A stretch of DNA of 64,000 bases, from contig NC_017243.1 in the NCBI RefSeq assembly GCF_000223215.1, forward strand, positions 2,666,001 to 2,730,000, written 5' to 3'. The notes below the pieces were generated by a model, which searched no databases, was not told the origin of the DNA, and saw only the letters and a list, made by a program, of their open reading frames with translations. A program made the translations under genes and the position numbers. The stretch comes from Brachyspira intermedia PWS/A. GTDB taxonomy: Bacteria; Spirochaetota; Brachyspiria; Brachyspirales; Brachyspiraceae. This document shows, piece by piece, positions 46,957 through 55,238 of the stretch. Positions within the stretch are counted from its first letter, which is position 1. Every line of letters starts with the position of its first letter.

Positions 46957-47631
46957 TTAGCTAGGTATATTATGATTTTCTATAAGTAGTATATCATTAA
47001 CCTCTTCTATAGAGAATAGAGGCATATCTCCTGCATTATAGTATGAAGGCTTTAATTTAAAAGTTAATACACTTTCATATTGCATAAATTTTTCTGATTC
47101 AACAACTATATCAAGTTTAACTTCAACCTCAGTATTAGAATCCACTCTTTTAGGCATAAAGCAGAACATAAATTTACCAGGAACATTACTTGATACTATA
47201 GCAGGATTAGGGAAATTAACTCCATAACCTTCTAATATTTTTCCATCTGAGAATATATAAACTAAAGCATTTTCTATTCTTTCAAAATTATTAGAAGCTG
47301 TAATATTACCCATTATACTAGGATAAGTTAAATAATATCCGCTTTCATCAATAGAAGGAACTGACTCCAACAATGTATTTTCTTTTCTTCTAGTAACTAT
47401 TTCACAAGCATCTGCTATGATACTTAATATTTCGGTATTGCTTTGTATAGGATCTTTATTATAACTATGAAGAACTCCTCTTGCACTTGTAACATACTGA
47501 GGCTGAACTCTATTTAATGTATACGCTATTATATCCATACGCATATTAGTGTTAACGGGAATATTTTTTTCTCTTAAGTATGAATCTGCTAGTTTTGAAA
47601 CTTTCTGTTCCATAAGGTTTACTAAATACAT
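46957..47631 (-). CDS. ComFB-family protein, probable c-di-GMP-linked regulator
   Basis: A 224-residue protein whose N-terminal 60 residues match the ComFB family pattern: LVNLMEQKVSKLADSYL, MRMDIIAYTLNRVQPQYVTSARG. ComFB proteins have been reported as c-di-GMP receptors, so a link to that messenger is plausible but inferred. The remaining about 140 residues are a beta-rich extension (GKFMFCFMPKRVD, VLTFKLKP) that I cannot assign; it may have its own binding role. AGGAGG lies about 10 nt before the ATG. The Cys residues seen in many ComFB proteins are absent. Confidence 0.7.
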   Translation of the reverse strand: MYLVNLMEQKVSKLADSYLREKNIPVNTNMRMDIIAYTLNRVQPQYVTSARGVLHSYNKDPIQSNTEILSIIADACEIVTRRKENTLLESVPSIDESGYYLTYPSIMGNITASNNFERIENALVYIFSDGKILEGYGVNFPNPAIVSSNVPGKFMFCFMPKRVDSNTEVEVKLDIVVESEKFMQYESVLTFKLKPSYYNAGDMPLFSIEEVNDILLIENHNIPS

Positions 47632-47924
47632 AGAAAAAACTCCTCCTAATTAATATATATTATACAAAATAAACTGTTATTTGTCAAAGCAAATTCTATT
47701 AATATGAAATAAATTTATGAATTGTCATATAAAAGTTGTTTTATTTATATAATTTTTGTATTAAAATATATTTTTATAAAGAAATTGCTAAAAAATTAAA
47801 TATAAAATGTATTCTTTACTTGAATATATAAGTGTTTGTATGTATAAAAAACAATGATCTAATATAAGAATATGGTTTTTATAATTAGTAATACAAATCT
47901 ATCTATTAATTTTTTATTATAATT

Positions 47925-48941
47925 TCACTTTGTTATTGTAAACAAGAATAATTCAAAATGTGCCTTGAATATATTAACCGGTGTTGTAACACTTAAAGTA
48001 TTTAAATATGATATTTTCGATATTATGTTCACTACTTCTTCTAATGAAAACAGTTTCAATGAAGTTTTTTTCTTTTTTAAGATAAATTCTGGTATTTTTG
48101 TTAATTTACTTATTTCGCCTAATGTAGTTTGAGGAGGAAATATTTTCATATAATAAATAGCCAAGAAATTATTCATCATCAAAGTTAAAGAACTTGAAGC
48201 GTCTTGATCCAATCTATGCATTATACTAAAACATTTTTTTCTATCTCTTTCAAAAACAGCATCTAGAAAATCAAATATATTCCTATTTTTAGATACATAA
48301 GTAAAATCTGCAATATCTTCAACATTCAAATATTCTTTATCATTATAGCTGCATATTTTTGCTAGTTCCGAATAAAGAGAATCATAATCCAAATTTATAT
48401 TATTAATAAGATATTCTATAGCTTCAGAAGATATTTTTTTTCCCTGTTTGATAATATAAGCATTTATAAGTCCTCTAAAATCTTTTTCATCAGGAAGCGG
48501 AAAATCTATAAAATATATATTATTAACATCTTTCTTTTTTGAAAAATATTTATATATAGGATCTTCTTCTAATGAACTTTCTGTTTCAAGTATAACAATA
48601 GATGTTTTTGACGGATTTGAACAATAATCTAAAAAATCTTCCTGAAAATTATTATATTTATAAATTACAATAAGTCTTAATTTAGAGCCAAATGGAGGAG
48701 TATCAGCCACCTCTAATGGCATAAAGCCCACAGCATCATTTTTATCATAAAATACACTGTAATTCATCTCGCTATCACCTTCATCTGAAAACATACTTGA
48801 ATGCATAGCCGCTACAAATGCTTTTTTAAAAAGTCTTTCCTTACCTGTTAGTACATAAATACAGTGTTTAAATGGCTCTTTTATATAATTATCTTTGACT
48901 TTTTGAAATTCTATCTCTGTTTTTACTGAAACTTTATTCAT
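47925..48941 (-). CDS. holA: DNA polymerase III delta subunit
   Basis: Clamp-loader subunit that opens the beta clamp. The 338-residue protein has the HolA fold: an N-terminal AAA-like domain (HCIYVLTGKERLFKKAFV), a central RLIVIYKYNNFQEDFLDY and SIVILETES segment, the helical lid (NINLDYDSLYSELAKICSYN) and the C-terminal collar domain. As in other delta proteins the P-loop is degenerate. 45 bp upstream of the HIRAN gene on the minus strand lies no clear promoter, so the two may be co-transcribed. Confidence 0.85.
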   Translation of the reverse strand: MNKVSVKTEIEFQKVKDNYIKEPFKHCIYVLTGKERLFKKAFVAAMHSSMFSDEGDSEMNYSVFYDKNDAVGFMPLEVADTPPFGSKLRLIVIYKYNNFQEDFLDYCSNPSKTSIVILETESSLEEDPIYKYFSKKKDVNNIYFIDFPLPDEKDFRGLINAYIIKQGKKISSEAIEYLINNINLDYDSLYSELAKICSYNDKEYLNVEDIADFTYVSKNRNIFDFLDAVFERDRKKCFSIMHRLDQDASSSLTLMMNNFLAIYYMKIFPPQTTLGEISKLTKIPEFILKKKKTSLKLFSLEEVVNIISKISYLNTLSVTTPVNIFKAHFELFLFTITK

Positions 48942-48986
48942 AATAAATATATAATATCATATATTTTTTATATGCAATATTATAGA

Positions 48987-49409
48987 TCACATAGCTTTTT
49001 TCTTCTTCTTGGCTATATCTATAAAAACTCTTATTTCTATTTTACATTCATCTGTAGCATCTAATTTCACATTCTTGATTCTTGCATATACTCTGTTTCT
49101 TTTATCTTCAAGTTTATATGATATTAGAGGAGAAATAACACTTGGAACATATCCTAATCTGAAATCAAAACTTCTATCATAAATAGCTATGGCAAACCTG
49201 TCATAAGGATTTGTTATATCACGAAGCAAATTTATAGGCTCATTTTTAAGCAGTAAATCTATAACATCTTTTCCATTATTATATTTATATCCTGCAACAA
49301 AAAAATCTATATAGTATCTTTTTGTTTTGTAATTTCTATTTATGATGATTCTTTTGAAACTCTCTTCATGATTAATTAGACAAGTGATATGTTCTGTATT
49401 TTTATCCAT
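48987..49409 (-). CDS. Stand-alone HIRAN-domain protein
   Basis: A 140-residue protein made almost entirely of a HIRAN domain (about 28-130): YYIDFFVAGYKYNNGKDVID, LLRDITNPYDRFAIAIYDR and FRLGYVPSVISPLISYKL. HIRAN domains bind single-stranded 3' DNA ends in HLTF/Rad5-type proteins, and bacterial stand-alone copies are known but uncharacterised. A basic tail (AKKKKKAM) ends the protein. The position directly upstream of holA suggests a role in replication or repair, which is inference. No catalytic motif is seen. Confidence 0.8.
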   Translation of the reverse strand: MDKNTEHITCLINHEESFKRIIINRNYKTKRYYIDFFVAGYKYNNGKDVIDLLLKNEPINLLRDITNPYDRFAIAIYDRSFDFRLGYVPSVISPLISYKLEDKRNRVYARIKNVKLDATDECKIEIRVFIDIAKKKKKAM

Positions 49410-49706
49410 AAGACGAAAGATTTACCTTAATTTCTTTAATGCGTATTTAAGAATTTTACTTCAATTCAAATTTTCTGTCAAGCATTATATAATACAATTA
49501 ATAAAAATATTTATAACACATATTTTTCATATTAACATATTATAAAAACAAATAAAGATACACTAAAAAACTATATTTTAATAATTTCTGATATTAAATT
49601 TTAATGTATATATATCCGAGTTTATATAAGTGCATTTTATTTTAGTTGTTTTTATAAATAAAAATTATATAATTAAACTATGATTTTTATTTTAGGAGAA
49701 CATATA

Positions 49707-50258
49707 ATGAAATTTTATAAATATGCCTTAATAATTTTTATTTTAATAGCATCATTTTCATGCAAAAAAACAGAACTTACAATAACAGCTCCAGGTCCTG
49801 ATTTCTTTTTAGGAAAAATGGAAAATGGTAATTGGGGAGGTGTTACAGTAAATGGAGATAAATTAACAATTGATGGAAAAGGTGATTATACATTTGAAGA
49901 GCCTATATTAGGAGTAGGCGGAATATATAATGATGGTAACGGAGGATATCTTGTAACAGTACCTGCCGGAGATAATTTAGGAACTGTTGAAATGACAGAG
50001 AAAGGCAAACAAGCTGTTGATGAAATATTGGGAATAGTAGGAGAGGAAAATGCATTAGGTGCTATTAATGGAATAATCAATAGTAAAGATCCTAACAATA
50101 TTAATGTTGATGAAATAGTAGGCAATGCAAGTGTTACAGAAGAAGAGAAAAAAAGAATAGAAGATATAGTTATTGGATTAAATGGTGGGAATAATTTTAA
50201 AAATCCAGAAACTATAGGTCCTAATGGCCCTAATACACCTAGTATCCCTAATCCGTAA
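49707..50258 (+). CDS. Lipoprotein heading the surface-protein locus
   Basis: A 183-residue lipoprotein with signal MKFYKYALIIFILIASFSC (Cys19). The mature part is Gly/Asn-rich and ends in a Pro/Asn tail (GPNGPNTPSIPNP). Repeated alternation (GKMENGNWGGVTVNGDKLTIDGKGDYTF) suggests beta-strands. I use the ATG at 49707 with GGAG upstream; a further ATG at 49680 adds nine residues in front of the signal peptide and is unlikely. First gene of a plus-strand run of outer-membrane proteins. Confidence 0.75.
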   Translation: MKFYKYALIIFILIASFSCKKTELTITAPGPDFFLGKMENGNWGGVTVNGDKLTIDGKGDYTFEEPILGVGGIYNDGNGGYLVTVPAGDNLGTVEMTEKGKQAVDEILGIVGEENALGAINGIINSKDPNNINVDEIVGNASVTEEEKKRIEDIVIGLNGGNNFKNPETIGPNGPNTPSIPNP

Positions 50259-50285
50259 CAAAAATATATGAAACAAGGTTAAAAT

Positions 50286-51214
50286 ATGAAAAAATCCTTA
50301 CAGCTATCATAGTATTTAATATATCATTTATTAATCTATATGCTAATGGGATACCTTTATCTACGCAATCGGATACAAATACTTATAGCTGGATTAAAGG
50401 CAGACAGATAATAAGCGTAAATCTTAATCCAGGATATGCTGGATTGATTCCGCCTATGATTAGCACTATATTTGATAATTTAGAAACATTCAGCGGATTG
50501 ACAGGATTTGATTTGGGAGAAAATAAAAAATTCCTTGATGCTATAAATGTAAAGGGAAGTTTTTGGTATGTACCAACTATATCATACACATTACTGCTTC
50601 ACCCAAGAATAGGTGTAGAAGTTGGAGTGGGTGTTCAATCTATGTCATTTAGTTTAACTATACCAAGAGATAAAGCTGGAGAATTAGTAGATTCTACTGT
50701 TAATACAGGTAATTTAGGAAATATAGGCGGATTAATAGGTTCTGATACCACATTAAAAACATCATTAATATTTATTCCTGTAACTTTCGGTATAACATTT
50801 TATGGCGGAAAAAATAGACAGGTTCTTAATACTTTCAGATTTGGTGTAGAAGCTTTAATATCAGATGTAGAAACAGAAAATGGTGTAACAGGATTAAAAA
50901 CTAAAAGACATACTGTTGACACAGGGATGTATATCTCTTATGAGCTTGGTTGGAGTATAGAATTGTTTCCTACTAGAGAATGGCCTGTAAAACCTTATAT
51001 AGATATATCATTATTTGAAATAGGATATTATGTGCGTTCAGGACTTCCTGGAGTATATGAAGATATGAGAGAGGGTATAAATTTCTTTGGCGGCGGATTA
51101 GTAGATTTGACTGCTAGTATACCTGCTTGGAGTTCTTTTCCTTCTTGGATTAATTATGTTTCAGCAATAAGATTTTCTCTATTCCCTAGAATAGGTTTCA
51201 GTTTGAGATTTTAG
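50286..51214 (+). CDS. Outer-membrane beta-barrel-type protein; start frameshifted at A6
   Basis: The likely start is the ATG at 50286, with AAGG 9 nt upstream. As written the frame reads MKKSLQLS and stops. One extra A in the A6 tract at 50289-50294 would give MKKILTAIIVFNISFINLYA, a textbook signal peptide running into the long downstream frame. The only in-frame ATG in the remaining frame is 50444, after the mature N-terminus has begun. The protein (about 310 residues once restored) shows beta-strand alternation and ends in RIGFSLRF, a terminal Phe as in barrel proteins. It resembles the next gene (51228), so the two are paralogues. Confidence 0.75.
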
Positions 51215-51227
51215 TGAGGTATAAATA

Positions 51228-51938
51228 ATGAGAAAGAATATATTGATAATTTTATTTTTATTTATACTTGCTAATATTACATTTGCTGATGATGTTTCAA
51301 ATATAGTGGTAGAAAAATATAAAAATAATAGCACAAATGAATCTGCATTAAACTCTCATAGAAATTCTATAGGTATAAATTTCGGATCTACAATTTTTTA
51401 TATGTTGGTAGCTCCTTCCGTTTTTAATCTATTAATGCCGCTTAATGATAACGGAAATTTAAAATTGCAAGGTGATTTCGGATTAGATATTACATATACT
51501 TTTAGAGCAGCTGAAAAAGTAGATATAAATGTAGATGCTGGTTTTTATGCTATGAAAACATATTATAATAATACTTCAGCTGAATATAATGGAAATGTGT
51601 ATGGACTTGGATTCTCAATTGGAGGAAGATTTTATTTTAATGGCAAAGACAGAGCCTCAGGTTTTTTCTTAATGCCTAAAGTAGGTACAACATTATTTAT
51701 CACTCAGGGAAGAGAATTACAAAAAAGTACATCAACATATACTAATAGAAATACTAATATATGGGACTTTTATATATCTGGAGAGATGGGGTTTAGAATA
51801 GATATTTCAAGAGGATTAGGTGTAAATAGCGGAGTTCGTCCTTTCTTTGATATATCCATACTTGATATAGGTTTTTCATATAGAAGTATAATAAGAATTG
51901 TTCCGCTGCCAAGATTTGCTATAGGCATATTGTTTTGA
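51228..51938 (+). CDS. Outer-membrane beta-barrel-type protein
   Basis: A 236-residue protein with a signal peptide (MRKNILIILFLFILANITFA), amphipathic beta-strand pattern and the C-terminal strand ending RFAIGILF, with a terminal Phe. Related to the preceding protein through the segment pairs YISYELGWSIE and FYISGEMGFRID, and DISLFEIGYYVRS and DISILDIGFSYRS. Starts 13 bp after the previous stop with GAGG upstream. Probably a minor outer-membrane protein of the same operon. Confidence 0.75.
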   Translation: MRKNILIILFLFILANITFADDVSNIVVEKYKNNSTNESALNSHRNSIGINFGSTIFYMLVAPSVFNLLMPLNDNGNLKLQGDFGLDITYTFRAAEKVDINVDAGFYAMKTYYNNTSAEYNGNVYGLGFSIGGRFYFNGKDRASGFFLMPKVGTTLFITQGRELQKSTSTYTNRNTNIWDFYISGEMGFRIDISRGLGVNSGVRPFFDISILDIGFSYRSIIRIVPLPRFAIGILF

Positions 51939-51959
51939 TGTTTTTAAGGAAATCATGTT

Positions 51960-52625
51960 ATGAAGTTTTTGATAAGGAAATTTTTATTAATATCTATATT
52001 ATCAGCATGTTTCACTAATATGCTTATGTCTATGGATATAGGAGCTTATTTAGCGCCTAAATTTATATTTAATGTAGGTGATTCTAAAATAAAATTACAA
52101 GGAAATAATAAAAATACTTTAAACATGTATGTAGGCGGAGGACTTGCTTTAGGTTATAACTTTGATATATTTCATAAGTATAGCACTGTAAGAGTAGAGT
52201 TTGAATATTTATATAGAAATGCATTACCTGGAAACGCTTATAAAACAGATATAAAAACTATAAATTCACATACTTTTTTAATAGGTGCATATTATGATTA
52301 TAATTTCTTATATATAAATTATGATAATCCTGATTCTATAAGAAGCCAATTAAATGGAGGAAAAAGACCTGTTATGTCTGTTTATGCCGGATTTATATTA
52401 GGCGGACAATTAGATTCATATATTACTTGTGAGAATTTTGAGTATCATGGACTATTTAAAACAAGTAAATATTACAACAAAGCTCAATTTGTTTATGGTT
52501 TTGGAGGTGGTTTAGCATTCCATATAACTGAAATAGTTAGTATTGATTTAGGTTACAGATTGCTTCTAAATACAAGTTCTCAATTAAGTCATGATGTTGT
52601 GGCATCTGTAAGGCTAAATTTCTAG
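51960..52625 (+). CDS. Outer-membrane beta-barrel-type protein, paralogue pair member 1
   Basis: A 221-residue exported protein (signal MKFLIRKFLLISILSACFTNMLMS). Strand-rich, ending SVRLNF. It shares aligned blocks with the next gene: YLAPKFIFN with YITPKFAFA, VGGGLALGYNF with LGGGFALGYSI, RVEFEYLYR with RFEFEYLGR and DLGYRLLLNT with DIGYRYLLDT, so the pair arose by tandem duplication. AAGGAAATC precedes the ATG. Confidence 0.75.
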   Translation: MKFLIRKFLLISILSACFTNMLMSMDIGAYLAPKFIFNVGDSKIKLQGNNKNTLNMYVGGGLALGYNFDIFHKYSTVRVEFEYLYRNALPGNAYKTDIKTINSHTFLIGAYYDYNFLYINYDNPDSIRSQLNGGKRPVMSVYAGFILGGQLDSYITCENFEYHGLFKTSKYYNKAQFVYGFGGGLAFHITEIVSIDLGYRLLLNTSSQLSHDVVASVRLNF

Positions 52626-52635
52626 GAGTTGACTA

Positions 52636-53274
52636 ATGAAAAAAAATTATATAATAATATTTATGTTTATATTTTTATTTCATAGCACTCAAAAGCTATT
52701 TTCAATAATTCCAGAAGGTTTGTATATAACACCTAAATTTGCATTTGCTCATAATGGAAATGATGCTTATATAAAAGATAATGGAGAAAAAGGGTATTTC
52801 AATTATCTGGGAGGCGGTTTTGCATTAGGATACAGCATACCTACTATAAATAAATCATCTCCTGTAAGATTTGAATTTGAGTATTTAGGAAGAAAATTAG
52901 TTAGTATGTCGGATGATTTACAAATGCATACATTACTAGGATCTGTATACTTTGATCTAAATTTCTTATTAACTAAAGAAAAATTGACAGATGAAGTTTA
53001 TAAACAAACTATGCTTACTCAGTATGCACCTTTCACAATATATTTAGGTATTTCTATAGGAAGCAGAATAAATACTGGAATTCCAGAAGAATTAAATGGG
53101 GTAAAATTACAAAATTCTTCAAGTACTTTGGTTTTTGGATTTAGCGGAGGTATGGCATTTAATGTACTTCCTTATATGTCAATAGATATTGGATATAGAT
53201 ATCTGCTAGATACAAAAGCACAAGGATATCATGAAGTATTAGCAGGATTAAGATTTAAAGTACCTAAAATATAG
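52636..53274 (+). CDS. Outer-membrane beta-barrel-type protein, paralogue pair member 2
   Basis: A 212-residue paralogue of the preceding gene with a signal peptide (about 1-23, MKKNYIIIFMFIFLFHSTQKLFS) and beta-barrel-like alternation. It ends GLRFKVPKI rather than in a terminal aromatic, which differs from its neighbours. AGGAG lies upstream of the ATG and the gene starts 10 bp after the previous stop. Function is probably that of a surface or porin-like protein. Confidence 0.75.
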   Translation: MKKNYIIIFMFIFLFHSTQKLFSIIPEGLYITPKFAFAHNGNDAYIKDNGEKGYFNYLGGGFALGYSIPTINKSSPVRFEFEYLGRKLVSMSDDLQMHTLLGSVYFDLNFLLTKEKLTDEVYKQTMLTQYAPFTIYLGISIGSRINTGIPEELNGVKLQNSSSTLVFGFSGGMAFNVLPYMSIDIGYRYLLDTKAQGYHEVLAGLRFKVPKI

Positions 53275-53432
53275 TATTTATTATATAGGTAATAAGATTT
53301 CATATCATAAAAAATAATTATAGTATAAATAAACAAATAAAATAATTTTTATTCTTACTTGATTTTTTGTAATTTCAAATTTAATATACTAAAATACAGT
53401 CAGTAATATCAATATAAGCGGAGGTAAATGAT

Positions 53433-54431
53433 ATGAAAAAAATGATAAATAATATTATATTTATAGTCTTAATAGCATTTGTATATTCTTGTAATAATTC
53501 TTCAACAAATCCATCATCAAATAATCCAATAGAGGCACCTATTGAAAATGTTACTGACTACATTGTAAAAGCAAATACTACAGAAGCTGATATAGAAGCT
53601 AAAATGAAGAAATATTTTGAAGATAAAGGTTCTTATGCAGTATTTTTAGAAGATACAAAAGAAAACATTGCTAATAATAAAACATTAGAAATAATAAATA
53701 CTATAATCAAAAAAGATGTATACACAAAAGACGGAGTATATCTTGATTTAAGCAGAACAACAATTACAGAATTAGCAGATAATGTATTTAATGGAAATAG
53801 AAATTTAAATAAAATTACATTGCCGAATACTATAACAACTATAGGTGGATATGCATTTAGGGATTGTTCTAGTTTGAGAGAAATCAACTTCCCATCTTCT
53901 ATAACTCAAATTAAAGGCGGAGCTTTTCAGAGCTGTTTAAGTTTGCATACTGCTGATTTAAGCCAAACAAAATTAACCGTATTAGAACCTTATTTATTTA
54001 ATGACTGTTCTAGTTTAATTAAGGCTGTAATTCCTGAAACTGTTGTTGATATAAAAAACAACTCATTTGGCGATTGTTCTGCATTAAAAGAAATCAATTT
54101 ACCATCTAAGTTAATTAGAATGTATCCAGAGTCATTCGTTGGTTGCAAATCATTAGAGAAAATCAGTTTGCCTAGTACATTAATTTATATGTATGGTTAT
54201 ACTTTTGGTGAATGTGCTTCATTAAAAGATGTAGAATATTTAGGAAATAATCCCGCTACCATAAAAGTAGCAAATGGAGCAGTATTTGATGGATATACTG
54301 AAAATAGTACTCCTGTAAACTTATATCTTCCTAATGTTACTGCTGATCCAAAAGACGGAAGTTGGAATAATTTCTTGGGTTATGATTGGAGTAAGCAAAC
54401 TATAAATTATGGTAAGACTATGCCAAAATAA
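53433..54431 (+). CDS. BspA-like leucine-rich repeat lipoprotein
   Basis: A 332-residue surface lipoprotein with lipobox FVYSC (Cys20), then a linker, and from about residue 105 five to six BspA/LRR_5-type repeats (LNKITLPNTITTIGGYAF, LREINFPSSITQIKGGAF, LKEINLPSKLIRMYPESF). It ends with a domain (NLYLPNVTADPKDGSWNNFL...MPK) that is shared with the next gene. BspA-type proteins mediate adhesion in host-associated bacteria; here that is family inference. AGCGGAGG precedes the ATG. Confidence 0.85.
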   Translation: MKKMINNIIFIVLIAFVYSCNNSSTNPSSNNPIEAPIENVTDYIVKANTTEADIEAKMKKYFEDKGSYAVFLEDTKENIANNKTLEIINTIIKKDVYTKDGVYLDLSRTTITELADNVFNGNRNLNKITLPNTITTIGGYAFRDCSSLREINFPSSITQIKGGAFQSCLSLHTADLSQTKLTVLEPYLFNDCSSLIKAVIPETVVDIKNNSFGDCSALKEINLPSKLIRMYPESFVGCKSLEKISLPSTLIYMYGYTFGECASLKDVEYLGNNPATIKVANGAVFDGYTENSTPVNLYLPNVTADPKDGSWNNFLGYDWSKQTINYGKTMPK

Positions 54432-54449
54432 TAAGGGAAAAACATATAA

Positions 54450-55121
54450 ATGAAAAAAGCTATAATATTATTATTCATTTTTTTTATTTTGATTTCTTGT
54501 AAATACAAAATAACTTCTCCAAAAATACAATATGAATGCGGTACAACAGACAATATAAATGATAATAATAATTTATATACTGTTGGTGCCAATTCTACTG
54601 AAGAAGAAATAAGAACAGCATTAGCAAATAATAAAGAAATATCTGGTAAAAATATTATAGTTGTGACAGGCTATATTGATAATTCATCTAAAATTTTTGA
54701 TAATATAAAAACGGTTATTCAAAATGAAAAAAATATAATATTAGATTTATCAGGAAGTAATTTAAATGCAGATAATAAATTTACATTAAATGATGTTACT
54801 TCATTAATAACTATATTGCTTCCTAATATGCAAGACATTATTGAGAATTTTTTAAGCGGATGTACTTCATTAACAAGTATTCAAATACCTAATGGAATGA
54901 CAATAATAAAGGATTCATGCTTCAATAATTGTACTTCTATAAAAAATGTTGAATATTTAGGGACTGCTGCAAATGCTATAACAGCAACTCCATTTACTGA
55001 TTCAAAGCCTACAGATTTATATTTACCTAATGTTTCTTCAGATCCTAATGATGGCAGTTGGGATAATTTTTTAAATGTTGCTTGGGCTAATATACATTAT
55101 GGTGCTTCTATGCCTAAATAA
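54450..55121 (+). CDS. BspA-like lipoprotein, shorter paralogue
   Basis: A 223-residue lipoprotein with lipobox FILISC (Cys17) and a shorter repeat region of about two LRR_5 units (TSIQIPNGMTIIKDSCF, and the SIKNVEYLGTA strand). The C-terminal module DLYLPNVSSDPNDGSWDNFL...MPK matches that of the upstream paralogue. It starts 18 bp after that gene's stop, so both belong to one operon. Adhesion or surface exposure is inferred from the family. Confidence 0.8.
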   Translation: MKKAIILLFIFFILISCKYKITSPKIQYECGTTDNINDNNNLYTVGANSTEEEIRTALANNKEISGKNIIVVTGYIDNSSKIFDNIKTVIQNEKNIILDLSGSNLNADNKFTLNDVTSLITILLPNMQDIIENFLSGCTSLTSIQIPNGMTIIKDSCFNNCTSIKNVEYLGTAANAITATPFTDSKPTDLYLPNVSSDPNDGSWDNFLNVAWANIHYGASMPK

Positions 55122-55238
55122 TTAACATATTTTAACTTGATTATATACTTTTTGTATACTATAATTTATATATAGAATTTTTTAATTTTTTCTTAAAAAA
55201 TATTTTTAAATAAAATAAATATAGAGAGAGGTGCATAT

